Origin: VRUE01 sp963732225
GTDB taxonomy: Bacteria; Actinomycetota; Thermoleophilia; Solirubrobacterales; 70-9
Assembly: GCA_963732225.1 (NCBI GenBank)
Contig: CAVSYR010000002.1
Coordinates: 930,001-994,000, forward strand
Length of the DNA: 64,000 bases
Direction of reading: 5' to 3'
The first letter of the stretch is position 1. Each line of letters starts with the position of its first letter. Below the pieces are notes generated by a model. That model was given only the letters and a program-made list of their open reading frames with translations, did not search any database and was not told the origin of the DNA. Shown one piece after another: positions 43,986 through 52,992 of this stretch. The position numbers and the translations under genes are program-made.

Positions 43986-45488
43986 TCACTGACTTCCGAG
44001 GCCGCCACCGCCTGGGGTTTCGATCCTCAGGGTGTCTCCGGGCGCTAGCTCACCTTCGCTCTTGCCGGGCAGGGGCGCGCCGTTGTGAAGGTTGCGGCCG
44101 GGGGCACCGTCCTCGCCACCGTCGCGGCCGCGCGGTCGGTGTCGGCGGCGCTCGCTGATCAGCGAGAAGCGCATCGGCGCCAGCGCCTCGAGCTCGCGCA
44201 CGACCCCGTCGCCGCCGCGGTACTCACCCGCGCCACCGCTGTCGCGGCGCAGTGAGAGCTCGCGAACGTGCAGGGGGAATTCGCTCTCCAGCGCCTCGAC
44301 CGGGGTGTTGAGCGTGTTCGACATCGCGACGTGGATCGCGCTCGGGCCGTCGGCGTCGGGGCAGGCGCCCTGGCCGCCGCCGAGCGTCTCGTAGTAGGTG
44401 AACTCCTCGTTGGCGAGGGTCAGGTTGTTCATCGTCCCCTGGCCTTGCGCCGGCACCGGCCGGGCACCGCCAAGGGCGGCGATGACGAGGTCGGCGACGC
44501 GACTGGAGGTCTCGACGTTGCCGGCGGCGACGGCGGCCGGGAAGCGGGCGTTGAGCAGGCAGCCCTCGGGCGCCTTGACCGTGATCGGCCGGTAGGCGCC
44601 GGCGCAGGGCGGCGCATCGGGGTCGGTCAGTGCCCGCACCGCGAAGAAGGCCGCGGACTTGGTCACCGAGAGTGGGCAGTTGAGGTTGCCGCTCACCTCC
44701 GGGTCGCTGCCGCTGAAGTCGAGCTCCAGTTTCTCGCCGTCGATCGTCGCCTTCACCAATAGGCGCACGTCGTGCTCGCTCCCGTCGGCGTCGGCCTCGA
44801 GCAGGTCCTCAGCCGAGTAGGTGCCGTCGGGGAGGGAGGCGAGCGCGTGCCGGGTGCGTCGCTCGGCGTAGGCGAGGGTCTCGGCCATCGCAGTGCCGAG
44901 TCGGTCGCGACCGTGCCGCGCGGCGAGCTCACTGAGGCGGAGCGCGCCAATCCGGTTGGCGGCTTCTTGGGCGCGCAGGTCGGCCAGCCGCTGCTGGGGG
45001 AAGCGCATCTGGGCAGCGAGAGCGCGCAGCACTTCCTGGCTGACCCTGGTCGGGGGAATCACCACTCCCTCGTCTTCCAGGCGGGTCGAGTTGGCCGGCA
45101 TGCTGCCGGGGGTCGGGCCGCCGACATCGGCGTGATGCGCCCTGCAGGCGGCAAAGCCGATCAGCTCGTCGTCGGCGTAGACCGGTGCGATCAGGGTGAT
45201 GTCGGGCAGGTGGGTGCCACCGCGGTAGGGATCGTTGAGGATCCACGAGCCGCCCAGTTCCTGCTCGAGGTCGATCACGGCGGCGACCGCGTCCGGCATC
45301 GAGCCGAGGTGGACGGGGATGTGCTCGGCCTGCATCACCAGCTCGCCGCTCGCGTTGAAGATCGCCGTCGAGCAGTCGTGGCGCTCCTTGATGTTGGCCG
45401 AGTAGGCGGAGCGGATCAGCGCGGCGCCCATCTCCTCGCAGGCCGCGCGCAGGCCACCGATCATCACCTGCAGCGTTACCGGGTCCAT
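43986..45488 (-). CDS. hyuB: Hydantoinase/5-oxoprolinase subunit B
   Basis: 500 residues, HyuB family: DPVTLQVMIGGLRAACEEMG and RSAYSANIKERHDCS at the N-terminus, DPYRGGTHLPDI, later GGDGVVRELE. It works with HyuA to hydrolyse, with ATP, cyclic amides such as 5-oxoproline, hydantoins or N-methylhydantoin. It follows hyuA by 40 nt. Confidence 0.92.
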   Translation of the reverse strand: MDPVTLQVMIGGLRAACEEMGAALIRSAYSANIKERHDCSTAIFNASGELVMQAEHIPVHLGSMPDAVAAVIDLEQELGGSWILNDPYRGGTHLPDITLIAPVYADDELIGFAACRAHHADVGGPTPGSMPANSTRLEDEGVVIPPTRVSQEVLRALAAQMRFPQQRLADLRAQEAANRIGALRLSELAARHGRDRLGTAMAETLAYAERRTRHALASLPDGTYSAEDLLEADADGSEHDVRLLVKATIDGEKLELDFSGSDPEVSGNLNCPLSVTKSAAFFAVRALTDPDAPPCAGAYRPITVKAPEGCLLNARFPAAVAAGNVETSSRVADLVIAALGGARPVPAQGQGTMNNLTLANEEFTYYETLGGGQGACPDADGPSAIHVAMSNTLNTPVEALESEFPLHVRELSLRRDSGGAGEYRGGDGVVRELEALAPMRFSLISERRRHRPRGRDGGEDGAPGRNLHNGAPLPGKSEGELAPGDTLRIETPGGGGLGSQ

Positions 45489-45528
45489 CGCAGGCCTAGG
45501 TGCAACGTCTTGTGGGTGGATATGCCGC

Positions 45529-47511
45529 TCAACGCGTCACACCTCCCCGTTCCGCACGGATCGTCCCGTGCTCGTCGACCGTTGCCGTCCAAATCGGCGG
45601 GATGACCAGTGTGCTCTCCGGCAGCTCGAAGATGGCCGGGCCCTCCATCTCTGTGCCCGCGCCTGGCTCGCCGCGCAGGACCGGCGTCTCCAGCCACTCT
45701 CCGTCGAAGCGGACCTGGCGCGAGTCACGCTCGACTTCTCCGCTGGCCGCGATCGGTTGCGGTCGCGCCCCAGCGGTGATCATCGCCAGGCGGATGTGGA
45801 CGAGCACGACCTCGGCCTCGGGGTCGCGGTGGCCGTAACGCTGTTCGTGCGCGATCGCGAAGCGCTCCTTGAGATCCTTTGGTTCGGGACGGGTCGAGCC
45901 GCTGATCGGCAGCTCGAAGGCCTGACCGGCGTAACGCATCTCGTAGATCGCTTCCGGCGTCGCGTCCTGGTCGCCGCCGAGTCCGGTCGCCAGCTCCTCG
46001 ACCGCAGCGGCGATCCGCTCGGCGGTGAAGTCCTCTCCTGCGAGCATCACCGTGCGGGCGGTGTCCCGGCGGCGGTCCGAGGCGCAGAGCCCGAGGGCCG
46101 AGAGCACGCCGCCGGCGCGCGGGCAGAGGATGCGGTCGATCTCTAGCTCGGCCGCGATCGCCGCCGCGTGCATCGGGCCGGCGCCGCCAAAGGGCAGCAG
46201 GGCGAAGTGGCGCGGGTCGATGCCGCGCTCGACGGTGACCACGCGCAGCGCCCGCACCATCTCCTGGTTGGCGATCTGCACGATGCCCTCGGCTGCCTCG
46301 ATCGGGTCGAGCCCGAGCGAGGCAGCCAGCGAGGCGACCGCGTCTTCGGCAGCGCTCGCGTCGAGCGCCACATCGCCGGCCAGCTTCGAGTTGGCGGCGA
46401 GGCGGCCGAGCATCAGGTTGGCGTCGGTGACGGTGGGCTCGCTGCCGCCGCGTCCATAACAAGCGGGCCCCGGCTCGGCCCCGGCCGAGCGCGGGCCAAC
46501 CCGCAGGGCGCCGCCGCCGTCGCGCCAGCCGATCGAGCCGCCGCCGGCGCCGACGGTGTGGACGTCGACCATCGGCAGCTGGATCACGCGGCCGGCGATC
46601 GTGCGCGAGTCGGTCCGCTTGACCTCGCCTGCCTCGACCACGCAGACGTCGCACGAGGTTCCACCCATATCGAAGCCGAGCGCGTTGCCGTCGCCGGAGA
46701 GCTGGGCGAGCAGGCCGGCCCCAACCGCGCCCCCGGCCGGACCGGAGAGCACGCTCCAAGCACCGGCCCGGGCTGCCTCCTCGGCGCTTGCCACCCCGCC
46801 CGAGGACTGCATCACCAACGGCGAGGGCAGGCCGGCGCTCCCCGCGGCCTGCTCCAGCCGTCCTAGATAGCGCCCGAGCAGCGGCGAGAGATAGGCGTCG
46901 ATCGCGGTGGTCGAGCAGCGCTCGTACTCGCGAAAGCGAGGCAGGACCTCGTGGGAGGCGGAGACGTGCACGCCGGGCAGCTCGCCGCGCAGGTGCTCGG
47001 CGATGCGCCGCTCGTGGGTCGGGTCGAGATAGGAGAAGAGCAGGCAGATCGCGACGGCCTCGGCGCCGCTGTCGCGCACGAGCTTGGCGAGGCGACCCGG
47101 CTCCGCCTCGTCGAGTGGCTCGATCACCCCCTGCGGGCCGACGCGCTCAGCTGCCTCGAAACGCAGCTCCGGCTCGATCAAGGGCGTTGGCTTCGGTGCG
47201 CAGAGCCGGTAGAGCTGGGGCCGGTCCTGGCGACCGATCTCGAGGATGTCGGCAAAGCCGTGGGTCGCGATCAGCGCCGTGCGAGCGCCGCGTTCCTCCA
47301 GCAGGGCATTGGTGCCGACCGTCATCCCGTGCGCGAAGGTCTCAATCTCGCTCGCACCTGCCCCGGCTAGCTCGATCACGGCCTTGACCGCGGCGATCAC
47401 CCCCTGCGACTGGTCCTCGGGGGTGGTCGGCAGCTTTGCGGTGTGGAGCTGCTCGCCGTCGAAGATGACGGCGTCGGTGAAGGTCCCGCCTACGTCGACA
47501 CCGAGCAGCAC
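45529..47511 (-). CDS. hyuA: Hydantoinase/5-oxoprolinase subunit A
   Basis: 660 residues, GTG start. ASKHA-type ATPase fold: GVDVGGTFTDAV at the N-terminus, NALLEERGAR, and FDMGGTSCDVCV in the middle. Partner of HyuB. It starts 14 nt after the nadB stop, so nadB, hyuA and hyuB form one minus-strand operon. Confidence 0.93.
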   Translation of the reverse strand: MLLGVDVGGTFTDAVIFDGEQLHTAKLPTTPEDQSQGVIAAVKAVIELAGAGASEIETFAHGMTVGTNALLEERGARTALIATHGFADILEIGRQDRPQLYRLCAPKPTPLIEPELRFEAAERVGPQGVIEPLDEAEPGRLAKLVRDSGAEAVAICLLFSYLDPTHERRIAEHLRGELPGVHVSASHEVLPRFREYERCSTTAIDAYLSPLLGRYLGRLEQAAGSAGLPSPLVMQSSGGVASAEEAARAGAWSVLSGPAGGAVGAGLLAQLSGDGNALGFDMGGTSCDVCVVEAGEVKRTDSRTIAGRVIQLPMVDVHTVGAGGGSIGWRDGGGALRVGPRSAGAEPGPACYGRGGSEPTVTDANLMLGRLAANSKLAGDVALDASAAEDAVASLAASLGLDPIEAAEGIVQIANQEMVRALRVVTVERGIDPRHFALLPFGGAGPMHAAAIAAELEIDRILCPRAGGVLSALGLCASDRRRDTARTVMLAGEDFTAERIAAAVEELATGLGGDQDATPEAIYEMRYAGQAFELPISGSTRPEPKDLKERFAIAHEQRYGHRDPEAEVVLVHIRLAMITAGARPQPIAASGEVERDSRQVRFDGEWLETPVLRGEPGAGTEMEGPAIFELPESTLVIPPIWTATVDEHGTIRAERGGVTR

Positions 47512-47525
47512 GCCCCGAAGCTAGC

Positions 47526-48971
47526 TCAGCGCCAGCTTTCGCGGCGCAGCTCCCCGTCGGCGGCGAGCACGAAGTGGATGCCGTCGAGCGCGCGGTCGAC
47601 GCCGGGGAAGTCGCTGCGCAGGTGGCCACCGCGCGACTCGCGGCGGGCCAGGGCGAGGGTCGCGATCGATCTCGCGAGCGGGAAGGGGTCCTCCAGGAGC
47701 TGGCTCAGCCGCTCGGAGTCGCGGCGGGGGCCGGCCAGGGCCCAGACCGCGTCGCGGGTCGCCTCGCTCGGCGGCTCGAAACGCCACTCGCTCGGCTCCG
47801 CAGGCTCGGCTGCGGCGGTTTCCTCCAATGCCGCCCGCGCCGCCCTGGCGCCGAAGACGAAGCACTCGCTGAGCGAGTTGGAGGCGAGCCGGTTGGCGCC
47901 GTGTAGGCCGGTGCAGGAGCACTCGCCGACCGCGAAGAGCCCGGCCAACGAGGAGCGTCCCTCGAGGTCAACGACGACGCCGCCCATTGTGTAGTGCGCC
48001 GCCGGAGCGACCGGAATCAACTCGCTGGCCGGTTCCAGCCCCGCCTCGCGCAGGGAGGAGAAGACGTTAGGGAAGCGGGTGGGATCGAGCCCGCGCAGGT
48101 CGAGGTCGACCGCATCGGCGCCATCGGCCTCCATCCGGTCGAGCAGCGCCGCCGTGACCGCGTCGCGCGGGGAGAGCTCGTCGGTGAAGCGGCGCCCGGC
48201 GGCATCGAGCAGCGTCGCTCCCTCGCCCCGCACCGCCTCGGTGATCAGCAGGCCGTCAAAGCGGGTGCCGGGGAGGAAGAGCGCGGTCGGGTGGAACTGA
48301 CAGAACTCGAGGTCGGCCAGGTCCGCGCCCGCCGCTGAGGCCATGGTCGGACCGGCACCGATCGCACCCCAGGGATTTGAAGTGCGCCGCCACAGTGCCG
48401 CTGCCCCGCCGGTTGCCAGGATCGTCGCCGCGGCGACGATCCGCTCGCTGTCGGTGAGCACGCCGTGACAGCGCTCGCCGTCGCTCCACAGAGCCGTCAT
48501 CGAGGCGCGCTCGCGGACCTCGATCCGCTGCTCGCGGGCGACCATCGCGGCGAGCTTCGAGGTGATCTCGTGTCCGGTCGCGCTGCCACCGGAGTGGACG
48601 ATGCGACGCCTTGTGTGGCCTCCCTCGAGACCGAGCGCGAGCTCGCCGTCGGGGTCTAAGTCGAAGACGACGCCGCGCGAGCGCAGCTCCTGCACCGCAG
48701 CCGGCGCCTCCTCGACCAGGGTCTGCACGGCCGCCGTCCGGCAGAGGCTGCGCCCGGCGGCGAGCGTGTCGGCGGCGTGCTGCTCGGGCGAGTCGCCCGG
48801 CTCGAGTGCCGCGGCAAGTCCCCCCTGGGCCCAGTAGCTAGCGCTTTGGGAGAGCGGGGTGCGTGAGACGAGGCAGACGCGCGCGCCGTGCTCGGCCGTT
48901 TTCAGCGCCGTCCACAGACCCGCCGCGCCGCCGCCGACGACGGCGACGTCGAACTCGGCTTTGGGGGCTAT
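47526..48971 (-). CDS. nadB: L-aspartate oxidase NadB
   Basis: About 481 residues. FAD enzyme making iminoaspartate, first step of NAD synthesis. The dinucleotide motif VVGGGAAGL lies at residues about 9-17, then SYWAQGG, HTRRRIVHSGGSATG, EFCQFHPTAL, and GLHGANRLASNSL. The real N-terminus lies upstream of the first in-frame GTG (48728), because the FAD motif is encoded before it. No ATG, GTG or TTG occurs near the proper start; the only candidate is ATA at 48971-48969, overlapping the stop of the previous gene as ATAG. A sequence error is the alternative. NadA and NadC are not in the window. Confidence 0.88.
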   Translation of the reverse strand: MAPKAEFDVAVVGGGAAGLWTALKTAEHGARVCLVSRTPLSQSASYWAQGGLAAALEPGDSPEQHAADTLAAGRSLCRTAAVQTLVEEAPAAVQELRSRGVVFDLDPDGELALGLEGGHTRRRIVHSGGSATGHEITSKLAAMVAREQRIEVRERASMTALWSDGERCHGVLTDSERIVAAATILATGGAAALWRRTSNPWGAIGAGPTMASAAGADLADLEFCQFHPTALFLPGTRFDGLLITEAVRGEGATLLDAAGRRFTDELSPRDAVTAALLDRMEADGADAVDLDLRGLDPTRFPNVFSSLREAGLEPASELIPVAPAAHYTMGGVVVDLEGRSSLAGLFAVGECSCTGLHGANRLASNSLSECFVFGARAARAALEETAAAEPAEPSEWRFEPPSEATRDAVWALAGPRRDSERLSQLLEDPFPLARSIATLALARRESRGGHLRSDFPGVDRALDGIHFVLAADGELRRESWR

Positions 48972-49387
48972 CGCTGCCCGGCCTCTCGGCGGATCGCCTC
49001 GACTTGACCGCGCAGCCAGGCCGCTGCCGCCTCGCGCGAGCGCGTCCGCTCGTCGGCGATCGCGCTCTCTGCCTCGGCAGCGCGCTTCTCGGCGTCGGTG
49101 ATCCGCTGCTCGGTGGTCTCGGCCTGCGCCTCGATCTCGGCCAGGCGGCTCTCTGCCTCGGCGACTATCCGATCCTTTGCCTCGCGCTCGCGGCGCAGCT
49201 CCTCGGCATGGGCGGCTTTGAGCCGCTCCAGCGCCTCCGAGGCTTTGGCGCGCTCGCTCTCGAGGTCGGTCTCGAGCGCCTCGATCTCGGCGGCCACCCG
49301 CTTCTCGGCGGAGCTGGCCGCGGCAGCCGCCTCCTCGAGGCGGCGCTTCGCCATCTCGACCTGGGCGCTGAGGTCCTCGCCGCTCAC
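48968..49387 (-). CDS. Coiled-coil protein upstream of nadB
   Basis: 139 residues, GTG start, almost wholly heptad-type Ala/Glu/Arg sequence from residue 5 to the end, with a single Trp near the C-terminus. No signal or membrane segment. It overlaps the apparent nadB start by 4 nt. A structural or scaffolding role is possible; low-complexity composition also allows it to be a weak call. Confidence 0.6.
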   Translation of the reverse strand: MSGEDLSAQVEMAKRRLEEAAAAASSAEKRVAAEIEALETDLESERAKASEALERLKAAHAEELRREREAKDRIVAEAESRLAEIEAQAETTEQRITDAEKRAAEAESAIADERTRSREAAAAWLRGQVEAIRREAGQR

Positions 49388-49399
49388 GCGCTCAATCTA

Positions 49400-50341
49400 T
49401 TACGCGCTGCCGAGAACGGCGCGGTAGGCCTCGAGTGTCCGCGTCGCCATGCGCGCGGCGGAGAGGGTGGCGGCCCGAGCTGAGCCTTCGATGCGGGGGT
49501 CGGCGGAGTCGAGCAGAGGCGCGGCGGCAGCGCGCCAGCGCGCCAGCTCAAAGGGTGCGCAGAGGGCACCGTGCACGCCGCCGAGGGCGTAGGGGGCGAC
49601 GCCCACCGGGGTCGAGAGGACGGGCACGTCGCAGGCGAGGGCCTCGATCGCGGCGAGGCCGAAGCCCTCGTAGTCGGAGGTGACGAGGACCGCGTTGGCT
49701 GCGTTGACCCAGAGCGGCATCCGCTCGGGCTCGATCGAGCCGCCGGTGAGCAGCTCCGCCCCGCAGGCCGCGGCGAGCTCGGCGGCACGGTCGTGGCGCT
49801 TCTCCGGGCGCGCGGGGTTGGCCGGGAAGAGGAGGTAACGGCCATCGGGCTCGAGCCCGAGCTCGCGCCGGGCCTCGGCCCGCGAGCGTGGCTGGAAGCG
49901 GCGCAGGTCCGGGCCACAGGGCAGGACCGCCGAGCCGGGAACGGGGGGAAGGCCGGGGCGGCTGTCCTCTGGGTTGAAGAGGGCGCGGGAGACGGCGGCG
50001 ACGAGGTCGACCCGCCAGGCGAGGCGGCGGGAGAGTGGCCCGACCAGCCAGTGGCGGACGTCGGTGCCGTGAAAGCTGACCAGGAGCGGTTGGGCTCCGG
50101 CAAGCCGCGCGCACCAGCCGACCAGGCCGTAATGGGCGTGGACGAGGTCAAAGCGCTCTCGCCGCAGCAGGCGGCGCAGGCGTCGCGTCGCGGGCAGGTA
50201 CTGATTACGGCCGGGCGGGAATTCGAAGCGCACCACCTCGACCCCGCGACGCTCGAGCTCGTCGATCTGATCGCGCACCCAGCGGCCGCGCTGCGGCGCA
50301 CCGGCGTCGGGCACGAAATTGGTCACGATCAGCACGCGCAC
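49400..50341 (-). CDS. GT4-type glycosyltransferase
   Basis: 313 residues, GTG start. N-terminal Rossmann half starts VLIVTNFVPDAGAPQRG, with HAHYGLVGW and FHGTDVRHW; the C-terminal nucleotide-sugar half has the EX7E-type SDYEGFGLAAIEALACDVPV. Retaining glycosyltransferase acting on an unknown acceptor, probably cytoplasmic and involved in envelope glycans or glycolipids. Somewhat short for GT4 (usual 350-400). Confidence 0.87.
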   Translation of the reverse strand: MRVLIVTNFVPDAGAPQRGRWVRDQIDELERRGVEVVRFEFPPGRNQYLPATRRLRRLLRRERFDLVHAHYGLVGWCARLAGAQPLLVSFHGTDVRHWLVGPLSRRLAWRVDLVAAVSRALFNPEDSRPGLPPVPGSAVLPCGPDLRRFQPRSRAEARRELGLEPDGRYLLFPANPARPEKRHDRAAELAAACGAELLTGGSIEPERMPLWVNAANAVLVTSDYEGFGLAAIEALACDVPVLSTPVGVAPYALGGVHGALCAPFELARWRAAAAPLLDSADPRIEGSARAATLSAARMATRTLEAYRAVLGSA

Positions 50342-50459
50342 GCGGTGGAGGCTAACCCCGGCCCTCCCTGAATCACGTCACAGAGCCGGCACGAACGCGT
50401 CTTGTTCGGCGCGTCCGGGCCCTTGAGCATCGATCGCCAACCGCAAAAGGAGGCGTTCG

Positions 50460-50705
50460 ATGCTTTACACGTTGATGGGGTACCTGCACGCCGCAATCGA
50501 GGGGCGGGTGCGAGCGATCCGCTCGTTTGCCGGCGAGCGGGGGCAGGGCACGGTCGAGTACGTCGGCTTGATCCTGCTCGTCTCGCTGCTGATGGTGGGA
50601 ATGGTGGCGGCGATGAAGGGGTTCAACGGCAAGCAGGGCACTGAGTTGGCGGATGTGATCGTCAACAAGATCAAGGAGGCGGTCGACAAGGTGGCCTTCA
50701 AATGA
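50460..50705 (+). CDS. Flp/TadE-type pilin-like protein
   Basis: 81 residues. A class III prepilin-like segment, GQGTVEYVGLILLVSLLMVG, with Gly-Gln-Gly before a Glu at +5 and a hydrophobic helix, preceded by a 30-residue basic leader. AAAAGGAGG ribosome binding site 5 nt before the ATG. No tad assembly genes are adjacent, so it would use machinery encoded elsewhere. Confidence 0.72.
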   Translation: MLYTLMGYLHAAIEGRVRAIRSFAGERGQGTVEYVGLILLVSLLMVGMVAAMKGFNGKQGTELADVIVNKIKEAVDKVAFK

Positions 50706-50818
50706 GTGCGCTGGAGGGGCGGTCCGTGCGGGCCGCCCCCGCCCTCCTGCCCCTCGTCGGAGGGACGGTGGATTCGTTGCAAATGCCTCCGGGGCGGGTT
50801 CCGTCCGGAGCCAGCCAT

Positions 50819-50835
50819 ATGCTGTATTACAGCAT
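50819..50835 (+). promoter_or_regulatory. Palindromic operator on the vapB start codon
   Basis: ATGCTGTATTACAGCAT is a perfect 8-1-8 palindrome whose right arm runs into the vapB start codon (ATG at 50834-50836). VapBC complexes normally bind such palindromes to repress their own operon. Its overlap with the start implies a short or leaderless transcript, or translation-level control. Confidence 0.7.
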
Positions 50836-51070
50836 GAAGCATCGAACTCAGCTATATCTGGACGAGGGTCAGTACCGCTGGCTGAAGCAGCGCGCCGGAG
50901 AGGCCGGGAGCATCGCCGCGGTCGTGCGCGACCTGATCGACGCCGAGCGAACTCGCGGGGTCGATCCCACCCGGGATCCCCTCTTGAGCTATCTCGTTGA
51001 CGAGGCGCCCGGCAAGGGTCGGGAGGGAACCAGCGTCAGCAGCCTGGATCGCGACCTCTACGGCTCATGA
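50834..51070 (+). CDS. vapB: VapB-like antitoxin
   Basis: 78 residues. The N-terminal RHH-type strand (RTQLYLDEGQYRWLKQRA) and following helix bind DNA; the C-terminal tail (DEAPGKGREGTSVSSLDRDLYG) should wrap the toxin. The ATG lies at the end of an operator palindrome; the 44-residue in-frame extension upstream would cover it and is unlikely. The stop overlaps the vapC start (ATGA). Confidence 0.82.
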   Translation: MKHRTQLYLDEGQYRWLKQRAGEAGSIAAVVRDLIDAERTRGVDPTRDPLLSYLVDEAPGKGREGTSVSSLDRDLYGS

Positions 51071-51477
51071 GGTCGGTATTCGTCGACACCAGTGCCTTCG
51101 TCGCGCTGCGCAACTCTTCGGAGGCCGAGCACGAGCGGGCGCGGTCGGCGCTGACCGAGCTGATTTCCGAGGGCGTGGCGCTCTTCACCTCCAACTACGT
51201 CTTCGCGGAGACGTACACGGCGCTAATGGTGCGGGTGGGCCGCGGTGAGGCGATCGAGTGGGGGCGACGCTTTCGCGACGGCGGCGCGGTCGATCTCGTC
51301 CACCTGGATCGGCCGACGGAGGAACGGGCCTGGGAGATCCTCGAGCGCTACGACGACAAGCGTTGGAGCTACGTTGACGCCACCTCGTTCGCCCTGCTCG
51401 AGCGCGGCGGCGAAAGCAGTGCGTTCGCGTTCGATGCCCATTTCTCGCAGCGCGGGCTGCAGCTGATACCTGAATAG
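51067..51477 (+). CDS. vapC: VapC-type PIN-domain toxin
   Basis: 136 residues with a full PIN acidic quartet: VDTSAF (Asp7), FAETYT (Glu, about residue 45), YVDATSF (Asp, about 103) and FDAHF (Asp, about 121). A Mg-dependent ribonuclease, held inactive by the coupled VapB. The gene is followed by a strong hairpin 108 nt later. Confidence 0.9.
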   Translation: MRSVFVDTSAFVALRNSSEAEHERARSALTELISEGVALFTSNYVFAETYTALMVRVGRGEAIEWGRRFRDGGAVDLVHLDRPTEERAWEILERYDDKRWSYVDATSFALLERGGESSAFAFDAHFSQRGLQLIPE

Positions 51478-51584
51478 TTTCTATTGACTGCTCAGGGAGT
51501 ACCGCCCTATGCTCTCGCCAGGCTCGCGAGGCGCCGGGGTTGATCGAGACCCATGGAGATGCCAGAGGGCTACCCCAGTGGGAA

Positions 51585-51614
51585 GGAAGGGTCGCGCGCA
51601 GGCGCGGCCCTTCC
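51585..51614. terminator. Strong hairpin between vapC and rph
   Basis: GGAAGGG and CCCTTCC plus an inner CGCGC and GCGCG, around loop GCAG; about 12 bp plus a T-G position. No T run. It probably insulates vapBC from the rph operon. Confidence 0.6.
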
Positions 51615-51657
51615 GCCAGTCCCTCCGGATGGCTGCCGCTGACTTAGACTCGCGCCC

Positions 51658-52386
51658 ATGCCAGCCTCCCGCAGTTACGACCGCGCCCCCGCCGACATTC
51701 GTCCCGTCTCGATCGACGCCGGGTTCGTCGATACCGCCGACGGCTCAGCCTTGATCACCCTCGGCCGCACCAGGGTGATCTGCACCGCCTCGGTCAACAG
51801 CTCGGTGCCGCGCTGGATGCAGGGGCGCGGCAAGGGCTGGGTCACCGCCGAGTACGCGATGCTGCCCGCCTCGACCGGCGATCGCAAGATCCGCGACATC
51901 GCCAAGGGCAAGCAGGACGGGCGCGGGGTGGAGATCCAGCGCCTGATCGGTCGCTCGCTGCGGGTGGTGCTCGATCCGAAAGCGCTCGGCGAGCGCAGCA
52001 TCTACGTCGATTGCGACGTGCTGCAAGCCGATGGGGGAACCCGCTGCGCAGCGATAACCGGTGGCTACGTCGCCCTCAGGCTGGCCCTGCAGAAGCTCGT
52101 CGACGCGGGCGAGCTCGAGACGATGCCGTTGACCGGATCGGTCGCGGCGATCAGCGTCGGCGTCGTCGACGGCCGTTCCCTCTGCGATCTCGACTACTCC
52201 GAGGACTCGACCGCCGAGGTCGACGCCAACGTCGTCATGACCGGCGAGGGCGGGCTGGTCGAGGTGCAGGCGACGGCGGAGCGCACGCCGCTCTCCCGGG
52301 CCTCGCTCGACGAGTTGCTCAGCCTGGCCGAGATGGGGATCTCGCGCTTGCGCCAGGTGCAGGAGCGGGTAATTGGCGGTGGGTAG
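51658..52386 (+). CDS. rph: Ribonuclease PH
   Basis: 242 residues, usual family length. Phosphorolytic 3' trimming of tRNA. Landmarks: IRPVSIDAGF, the RNA-binding RGKGWVTAEYAMLP, RLIGRSLR, and CDVLQADGGTRCAAITGG with active-site Asp. Starts the rph-rdgB-CDF group. Confidence 0.95.
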   Translation: MPASRSYDRAPADIRPVSIDAGFVDTADGSALITLGRTRVICTASVNSSVPRWMQGRGKGWVTAEYAMLPASTGDRKIRDIAKGKQDGRGVEIQRLIGRSLRVVLDPKALGERSIYVDCDVLQADGGTRCAAITGGYVALRLALQKLVDAGELETMPLTGSVAAISVGVVDGRSLCDLDYSEDSTAEVDANVVMTGEGGLVEVQATAERTPLSRASLDELLSLAEMGISRLRQVQERVIGGG

Positions 52387-52392
52387 CAAGCG

Positions 52393-52992
52393 TTGATCTT
52401 CGCCACCGCCAACAAGCACAAGCTCCGCGAGATGCGGGAACTGCTGCCGGAGCTCGAGCTGAAGGCGCTTCCCGACGGCGTGGTGTTGCCACCAGAGGAG
52501 GGTGAGTCGTTCGCGGTCATCGCGCTGGAGAAGGCCCGTGCGGCACACGCGGCGAGCGGTGAGGCCGCGATCGGCGATGACTCTGGGATCGAGGCGATGG
52601 CACTCGGCGGCCGGCCCGGAATCCACTCCGCCCGCTACGGCGGGCCGGGCGCGAGCGACGAGGAGAATCTCGAGAAGCTGCTGCGCGAGGTCACGGCCGC
52701 CGGGAGCGAGCGGCGAGCGGCGTACCACTGCGCGCTCGCCCTGGTCGAAGCGAACGGCTCCGAGCGGGTCTTCGAGGCCCGCTGCGAGGGCCGGCTGATC
52801 GAGCGGCCGCGCGGCGATGGCGGCTTTGGCTACGACCCCGCCTTCGTCCCCGACGACACCGGGCCGGACGACGAGCGCACGATGTCGGAGCTGAGTCAGG
52901 CCGAGAAGAACGAGATCAGCCACCGTGGCCGGGCAGCGCACCTGCTGGCGGCGCACCTGGACGGCGGCCGGGTCAGTCAAGAGGCCCGATGA
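52393..52992 (+). CDS. rdgB: Non-canonical purine NTP pyrophosphatase (RdgB/HAM1)
   Basis: 199 residues, TTG start 6 nt after rph. Hydrolyses XTP/dITP to keep damaged purines out of nucleic acids. Landmarks: FATANKHKLREM, DDSGIEA with the metal-binding Asp pair, GIHSARYGG and FGYDPAFVP. The rph-rdgB order is widespread in bacteria. Confidence 0.95.
   Translation: MIFATANKHKLREMRELLPELELKALPDGVVLPPEEGESFAVIALEKARAAHAASGEAAIGDDSGIEAMALGGRPGIHSARYGGPGASDEENLEKLLREVTAAGSERRAAYHCALALVEANGSERVFEARCEGRLIERPRGDGGFGYDPAFVPDDTGPDDERTMSELSQAEKNEISHRGRAAHLLAAHLDGGRVSQEAR

Noticed and set aside
47526..48728. NadB starting at the in-frame GTG 48728
   Set aside because: This would remove the FAD-binding VVGGGAAGL and SYWAQGG segments, which are encoded in frame just upstream.
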